64,000 bases of DNA, taken from NCBI GenBank assembly GCA_004009845.1, contig RMBW01000124.1, positions 1-64,000 of the forward strand, read 5' to 3'. Within the stretch, counting starts at the first letter, position 1; each line of letters opens with the position of its first letter. The DNA is from Davidsoniella eucalypti. Taxonomy: Eukaryota; Ascomycota; Sordariomycetes; Microascales; Ceratocystidaceae. The position numbers and the translations under genes were made by a program. Shown here one piece after another: positions 58,663 through 64,000 of the stretch. The notes under the pieces were generated by a model. The model worked only from the letters and a program-made list of their open reading frames with translations. It was not told where the DNA came from and searched no databases.

Positions 58663-60765
58663 ATGAACGCCATCGAGCCTTCTACTACAGATCTGCCGAA
58701 GCTGACTTCGTGCTGCATCCCTAATGAGCCTACAACACCCTCAATCGCCCCGTCCCTGACCTTCTCGGACGAATCCGAAGCCGAAGAGGACCCGGCTCTC
58801 ATTCCCGCCGACCGCGAGCGCCGTGCTTCCACTCGCCTGGTAGTTGCACAGAGCCCGGCCGATCTTCAACGCATCACTGGCCAGACACCTGAAGAGCTCA
58901 CTTCTCGCTGCTGTGGTGGTGGTTGCTGCCGCTCTAGGGACTTTAGCGCCCAAAATGCCGACCTGTCTGGTACTCCCCGTCCTAGACACCCCGATATTGA
59001 GTGTGAACACATCCCTCTGCCCGACAACGATGCCTTCCGCTCTCTCAACCTGAAGATCGATGACATCCCCACTCACTTGACTGGCCTCGATGCCATCGAG
59101 TTCGAGCAAAGCGCTTTCCTGTTGCCGCTCCCCAAGAACAATGCTTTTATCCCTAGACTCCAGGCCTCCGAAGCCGGAATCACTGTCAGCTCATCACCAA
59201 CACAAAAGACCGAGGTCAATGCTCAAGCCCCCATTGTCCCAATCGAGGTTGCCTCTCCAGCCGATACGTCGTCTGACCCAGTGGGCCCTCTTGACACCCC
59301 TGCTGATATGATCGCAGCTATCAACAGCATCGATGTTGCTCAGGCCCCTGTCTCTGCATCCACTGCTGATGTCAGTGATGCACTTGAGGGCAGCAACGAT
59401 GTTGAGTCTGAGAAGACCCAGAATGAGAAGCCCTTGCTAGCTCTGGGGGATCTTGATACATCTATCCAGCCTCCTAGCTTTGTGCAACCTCACCCTCCTT
59501 ACCATGTCTTCCCCGCTAAACTCCACAGTGCCCGTGAGCTGACCAAGGTCGGCGCCGAGAAGAGAACCTACCACTTCGATATCGATGTCACCGATTACCC
59601 TGGTGAGTCTGGCGTTGACTTCCGGGTTGGCGGTGCCATTGGTGTCATGGCGCCCAATGACTCATCTGTTGTTGATGATCTCATGGACCTTCTCCGCATT
59701 CCCCGTGCCCTTCGCACTAAACCTGTCCTCCTCAAGACTACCAAGGGCCGTTGGCCAACCGTGTGGGGTGATGAGAAGCCCCGCGAACTGGTCACCACCC
59801 GACGTGATCTGCTTACCTGGTGCTGTGACGTGCAGTCGTACCCTCCTACCAAACCCATTCTCAAGTTGATGTCGCAGTATGCCGATGACGCTTCCGAGCG
59901 CCGTATTTTAGAGTACCTGTGCTCCAACGAGGGTCAAGGAGTGTTCTGCAACTTCCGTACTGGCCCCCACATCACTCTTTCCCAGATCCTCGAAGCTTTC
60001 CCTTCTTCGTGTCCCCCCCTTGACAAGTTGATGAGTGTCCTGCAGGCATTGATGCCTCGCTTTTACTCGCTGTCCAACGATCCCCATGAATCGTTCGTCG
60101 CCAATGACGACGGCAGACCACCTCGTCGTGTTGTTGAGATTGCCGTGACAGTCCACGAGGCCCATGACTGGAAGAGAGGCCAACGGACCGGTGTCGGATC
60201 TGGATTCTTCGAGCGCCAAGCCCGCAAGTACATTACTGCCCAAAAGGCTGGCGTCGTCGATCCCGTTGTACACATCCCCATGTTCAAAGGTCTGATGCAA
60301 AACCCTCTCGCCAAGAAGTTTGTGTCCGATGGTCCCATGCTGCTTATTGGCGCTGGTGTGGGTATCGCACCGTTCCGTGGCTTTGTCCAACGTCGTCTTA
60401 AGACGGCCAACTGCGCAAACAAGGTCTGGGTACTGCAAGGCATCCGTGACTCGCTAGTCGACGAGATCTACAGCGGCGAATGGGGCATCCACGAGGAAGA
60501 GGTCAAGCGGGTTGTCGAATCGAGAAGAGGCACTGGCCGCTACGTCCAAGAAGAAGTTGCGGCGCAGGCTGAGCTGGTCTGGTTCATCATTAACTCGGTC
60601 GATGGCCGTGTCTTTGTGTGCGGCAGCTCCCGTGGAATGGGCGAGGGCGTCGAACAGGCTCTTGTTGAAGTTGCCATGGAGCGCGGCAATCTATCCCGTG
60701 AAGAGGCCCAGAACTTTTGGGACCTGAAGAAGGAATCTGGCCAGTACATTGCCGAGACATGGTAA
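58663..60765 (+). CDS. FAD/NADPH ferredoxin-reductase-type flavoprotein without FMN domain, N-terminal CCGGGCC motif
   Basis: An oxidoreductase of the cytochrome P450 reductase/sulfite reductase flavoprotein superfamily, 700 residues in a single exon. The first 275 residues look disordered and contain a Cys cluster, CCGGGCC (83-89), with a CC pair at 17-18. There is no flavodoxin (FMN) domain. Residues 280-480 form the FAD module, with the connecting helical region (TWCCDVQSYPPTKPIL) and the flavin motif PRFYSLSN (465-472). The NADPH module has GVGSGFF (511-517), GAGVGIAPFRGF (563-574), FVCGSSRGMG (651-660) and the C-terminal YIAETW. The terminal Trp is the residue that stacks on FAD in CPR-type enzymes. 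It can therefore take hydride from NADPH to FAD, but the next electron acceptor is unknown. The order of modules resembles the Met10 subunit of sulfite reductase without its N-terminal domain. The start is the ATG in a CACAATG context after a long C/T-rich leader. Confidence 0.9.
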   Translation: MNAIEPSTTDLPKLTSCCIPNEPTTPSIAPSLTFSDESEAEEDPALIPADRERRASTRLVVAQSPADLQRITGQTPEELTSRCCGGGCCRSRDFSAQNADLSGTPRPRHPDIECEHIPLPDNDAFRSLNLKIDDIPTHLTGLDAIEFEQSAFLLPLPKNNAFIPRLQASEAGITVSSSPTQKTEVNAQAPIVPIEVASPADTSSDPVGPLDTPADMIAAINSIDVAQAPVSASTADVSDALEGSNDVESEKTQNEKPLLALGDLDTSIQPPSFVQPHPPYHVFPAKLHSARELTKVGAEKRTYHFDIDVTDYPGESGVDFRVGGAIGVMAPNDSSVVDDLMDLLRIPRALRTKPVLLKTTKGRWPTVWGDEKPRELVTTRRDLLTWCCDVQSYPPTKPILKLMSQYADDASERRILEYLCSNEGQGVFCNFRTGPHITLSQILEAFPSSCPPLDKLMSVLQALMPRFYSLSNDPHESFVANDDGRPPRRVVEIAVTVHEAHDWKRGQRTGVGSGFFERQARKYITAQKAGVVDPVVHIPMFKGLMQNPLAKKFVSDGPMLLIGAGVGIAPFRGFVQRRLKTANCANKVWVLQGIRDSLVDEIYSGEWGIHEEEVKRVVESRRGTGRYVQEEVAAQAELVWFIINSVDGRVFVCGSSRGMGEGVEQALVEVAMERGNLSREEAQNFWDLKKESGQYIAETW

Positions 60766-61679
60766 GAAAATCAGGAAGAATGCAATGACGATAGTTTTGG
60801 TTTTTGCCAGCGATAGTTTGACCGTCTTTCAGTTTGCCATTGTTTTCTCAATTACATGTTGGGGTGCCTTTCTTCTTGGAATCTTGATTGCTTTATGCAG
60901 GCTTCTTACTGCATTTGCCAGCCACCAGCCAACAGCTAGGCAGATAATCACGGTGTTCAACGTAAGCAGCCATCACACTGCTTCTGATTCGCCAGCTTGC
61001 AACTACACCTTTCTTTTTCTCTCTTTTTCGGCAGGCGGTCAGCCATAACCTTTCTTTTCTGCCACCATAGATTATACGATATTTTTTATCATTATTTTTT
61101 CTTTGCTTTGGGCGTCTTCACTAGCCTTCTTTCGAAGGTTACTTTTTTCTTTATCTCGATCTATCACTTTTTATTGTCTTTTCTTTTACGGCATACAGAA
61201 AACATTTTCGTTCATGGTAGACTTTCTTGTTTTCAGTATGCAGTTTTCGAGGTGTTTGTTCACAATAGCTCAATACTGAAATAAGGGTTCGAGGGTTTGT
61301 TTTGGCGATTTGTTGGCGTTCCGGACTAGCTTTCTTGGTTTTCTTACGCCTTACTTTGTTGGCATTTATATCGCCTTTATATAGCAGTTGTTCTTTTGTC
61401 CTCGAAAGTATATAATTCTAGATTGTATAATACAACATAAGATACAAATTAGACATATATCTCCAAACATGTACAAGATATAATCTCAAGCTCAGTACAA
61501 GTGATTGTTACATGTACATATGGATCCTTTGATCGTTGGAGCATATAACTGTCCGAGTCCGACTTATCAGATCTACCATGGCAATTCTAGAAAACCACAA
61601 GAAGTGTACAAAGTAAATACGGAATACTAGCACGGTCGTAAAAAAAAAAAAGGTCAGGGGAAAATAATTTGTGGACGAT

Positions 61680-61761
61680 CGCGCGGGAAGGATACAAACA
61701 AACTGTAATATAACATACAGGTAAACAGAATAAGACAGGCTAGTAGACTTTTTCCCGCGCG
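61680..61761. repeat. GC-rich inverted repeat with E2F-like core
   Basis: CGCGCGGGAA at 61680-61689 and TTCCCGCGCG at 61752-61761 are perfect reverse complements 62 bp apart. The right copy also contains the self-palindrome CCCGCGCGGG (61754-61763), preceded by TTT, so it matches the E2F/DP consensus TTTCCCGC. It stands out in AT-rich surroundings. Confidence 0.6.
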
Positions 61762-63288
61762 GGTCAAGCTAGGTATCAACCAGACGTTGCTTAGATATAC
61801 ATAGCCAAAACTTTGGTTTTGGTAGTCGATGCTACGCTGGCGGAATGGATTAGTTCGTGATGTTCTGTCTAAACCATGTTTATTATACTACTTCCAGATC
61901 TTCGTAGTATATTCTATGCAACATGGTTGATATCAAGCTATAATCATCATAATTGTGTTGTTCAATAATAAGCACTCTTAAGTACATGCGTTGTGGACAA
62001 AGGCTAGCCAATACAAGGCGGATTGGTGGGCAAAAGGAACAGACATGCGGTAGTTTCTAATGCAACCAACGAGTCGACATGTTAGGCTGGGGTTTTAGCA
62101 TAGGGCGGTCGAGGCTGCAAATATCATGAGCAAAAGACGCAATGACAGGCATAGTAGTATGTTTCGGATGCTGACGAGATATCTTTGTAATACAGAGCAG
62201 AAAGTGGGGGCTGGGTTTATAATGCTGATAACACATTTTGCGCTCTTAAGAAACTCTACGGATTATTGGTCTACTCGGAATAGGTACAGCAACCTGTTTT
62301 GCTTGTTTTGGATAGGTTTCCTCGCATGTTTTGCTAGGAGGGGCAATAATAAAGAAGAATAAAAAAGACTCGGCTTGGAATTAATTGCGCAGCCCCCCAC
62401 ATTGAACAAATCTCAACATCGAGTAATCGAATAAGGAGACAAAGTCATGACTTTTTTATTATATATATAATTTCACTAGACAAAAAGAGCACAAAAGAGC
62501 GAAGAGCGAGACGCCGTGAAGAAAGAAGCGGGGCTGGAGTTAATTTGTTGGCTATTGTTTTTGACACTGGTCTGTTTTTTGGTTGTTTTCCCTTTCCTTA
62601 GTTCCTCTTTTATTTCTGTTTTTAGTAATAAAGGTGTATTAGTGAGCGCTGAATAAACACATACAAATCAAGGCATTAGCAGAAACAAAGTCTCAACAGG
62701 GTTTCAACGGGAGTTTTGATGATCAGGCAAGCCTGCGGACAGAGAGAATTCTGAGAATAACAGACAACTATGCGGGTTTTAGTGATATTGGTTTAGTATG
62801 GCTTGTAACAAGACGTACAAAACACACGAAGCATTGGATAAGAACAAGGAAGGGCATTACAAGGTCAAAAAATGGAATCAAAGCCATCGTCAAACACCCC
62901 CCACTTGAATAGCTTAGGCCATGTCAATGCTTGCCCAGAAACTATCTGTATGAAGAGCCAAAGTGCTCTCTACCAAAAGAAAAGAGAGAATGATAGAAAT
63001 AACATGTCGCGCCATTTACCATTGCTTTTTGATTTTTGCCCTCCTTCCAACCGAGAGATGAAAGCCAACAAAACTGTGACTAAGCAACTATTAAGCCGGT
63101 CCTGAATAGCTTGCTTCCCTTGATGGAAAGCAAACAAAACAAGTAAAGGTTACTACTGCTACTGGCTTCCACTACTACTTTCCCGATCCGCCAAACATCT
63201 ACAGAAAGCAAAAGAAACTCTAGCTAGCTGGGAAAATAAACAAAGCTCCACCATTCCTCTGCCATCTTCTCCCATTATGAAGTCCACT

Positions 63289-63296
63289 TATAAATA
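63289..63296 (+). promoter_or_regulatory. TATA box of the nitroreductase gene
   Basis: TATAAATA, 153 bp upstream of the ATG at 63442, followed by a pyrimidine-rich stretch. Transcription starting downstream of it would exclude the earlier in-frame ATG at 63277. Confidence 0.6.
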
Positions 63297-63441
63297 CCCA
63301 GCCTTGCTGCTCCTGCTAGCTGTGGTCATTTCTTTAGTTCTCCCTTCATCATCTTCATCTTCTACAATCCAGCTTCTTCTCTATCCTCTACTTTCTTCAA
63401 CTCTTCCCTTTCTCTTCACCCCGCCAAATTCATCATCCACA

Positions 63442-64000
63442 ATGTCTTCCAAGGCTACTGCTGACACCCTCATCGGCCTGCTGACCGCTCGCCGCACCTA
63501 CTACGCCCTGAACAAGACCCTGACCGTGACCCCGGAGCGCATCACCGAGATCGTCAAGGAGATTGTAAAGCAGACTCCCTCCTCGTTCAACTCCCAGAGC
63601 ACTCGTGCCGTCATCCTGTACGGTGCCGAGCACGAGAAGCTGTGGGACTTTGCTACCGATGAGCTGAAGAAGATTGTCCCCGAGGACAACTGGAAGGCTA
63701 CTGGTGACAAGCTGGCTGGCTTCCGTGGCGGTGCTGGCTCCGTTCTGTTCTTCACCGATAACGGCCCCGTCAAGGACCTCCAGGCCAAGTTCGCCATCTA
63801 CGCTGACAAGTTCCCCGGCTGGGCTTCTCAGGCCAACGGCATGACTGTAAGTTTCTCCAAGCTATTATCATTATCTCAGACTCTTCTCTGCTACTTATAT
63901 ACTAACATTCTTGTTTTCATAGCAACTGAACATCTGGACCGCCCTGGAGGCTGAGGGTCTGGGTGCTAACCTGCAGCACTACAACCCTCTCATCGACGCC
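63442..64000 (+). CDS. Nitroreductase-family protein, Frm2/Hbn1-like (3' end outside window)
   Basis: FMN-dependent nitroreductase-fold protein of the type represented by yeast Frm2 and Hbn1, which are linked to lipid signalling and nitrosative or oxidative stress. Exon 63442-63846 and the start of the second exon at 63923 are visible; the 76-bp intron has GTAAGT, ACTAAC and CATAG signals and is phase 0. Family motifs are LIGLLTARRTYYALNK near the start (the FMN-phosphate Arg pair), QTPSSFNSQSTRAVIL, GSVLFFTDNGPVKDLQ and, after the splice, NIWTALEAEGLGANLQHYNP. About 161 residues are seen, out of roughly 200 expected. An in-frame ATG at 63277 would add 55 hydrophobic and Ser-rich residues, but the TATA box falls inside that extension and 63442 has the ideal CACAATG context, so the shorter start is preferred. 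The codon bias is strong, suggesting high expression. Confidence 0.91.

Larger units (their letters stand above)
60766..63441. other. Intergenic, reductase 3' flank to nitroreductase promoter
   Basis: 60.8-61.3 kb is T-rich, a probable 3' untranslated region. A GC-rich inverted repeat lies at 61680-61689 and 61752-61761. No credible gene is found between 61 and 63.2 kb; a plus frame at 62872-63105 has no recognisable content. A TATAAATA at 63289 opens the nitroreductase promoter. Confidence 0.5.

Noticed and set aside
48297..60765. P450 and flavoprotein reductase as an electron-transfer pair
   Set aside because: They are over 8 kb apart and the reductase lacks the FMN module that delivers electrons to P450s, so a classical CPR-P450 pairing is not supported.

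Overview
The window is nuclear DNA of a filamentous ascomycete, most likely Pezizomycotina. Every multi-exon gene is interrupted by short introns with fungal signals (GTAAGT-type donors, CTAAC branch points, YAG acceptors). The gene content is fungal: a Zn2Cys6 regulator, a DUF6590 protein, a Frm2-type nitroreductase and a fungal P450. I cannot place it more precisely from sequence alone. No mobile-element genes, rRNA, convincing tRNA or CRISPR arrays are visible.

Layout. Position 1-1467 (minus) is the 5' part of a Zn2Cys6 transcription factor that runs off the left edge. It is preceded by about 1.7 kb of pyrimidine-rich (on its own strand) leader or promoter that carries three copies of a TATATAA / TTCAAGCGAGTG module. 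From about 3.2 to 23.1 kb I find no supportable gene, which is very sparse for an ascomycete; only simple repeats, hairpins and palindromic motifs stand out. A transportin (Kap104-type importin) follows at 23.1-26.1 kb (minus), then a small secreted cysteine-containing protein at 28.75-29.23 kb (minus).

A compact group lies at 31.5-44.2 kb: a proteasome-assembly chaperone 4-like gene (minus) diverges from a carnosine N-methyltransferase-like gene (plus), which converges on a short-chain dehydrogenase (minus); a DUF6590 gene (minus) then diverges from a 1073-residue proline-rich coiled-coil protein (plus). A lone cytochrome P450 sits at 48.3-50.1 kb (minus), followed by another gene-poor stretch of 8.5 kb. 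At 58.66-60.77 kb there is a flavoprotein reductase with FAD and NADPH modules but no FMN module and with an N-terminal CCGGGCC motif. The window ends inside a nitroreductase at 63.4 kb.

Functionally the genes are mostly unrelated housekeeping or accessory singletons (nuclear import, proteasome assembly, methyl transfer, redox chemistry) and do not form a recognisable pathway cluster. I found no clear new multi-gene system. The items most worth a second look are the repeated leader module of the regulator, the proline-rich coiled-coil orphan, the FMN-less reductase with its cysteine motif, the E-box plus telo-box divergent promoter, and several hairpins in the gene-poor regions.
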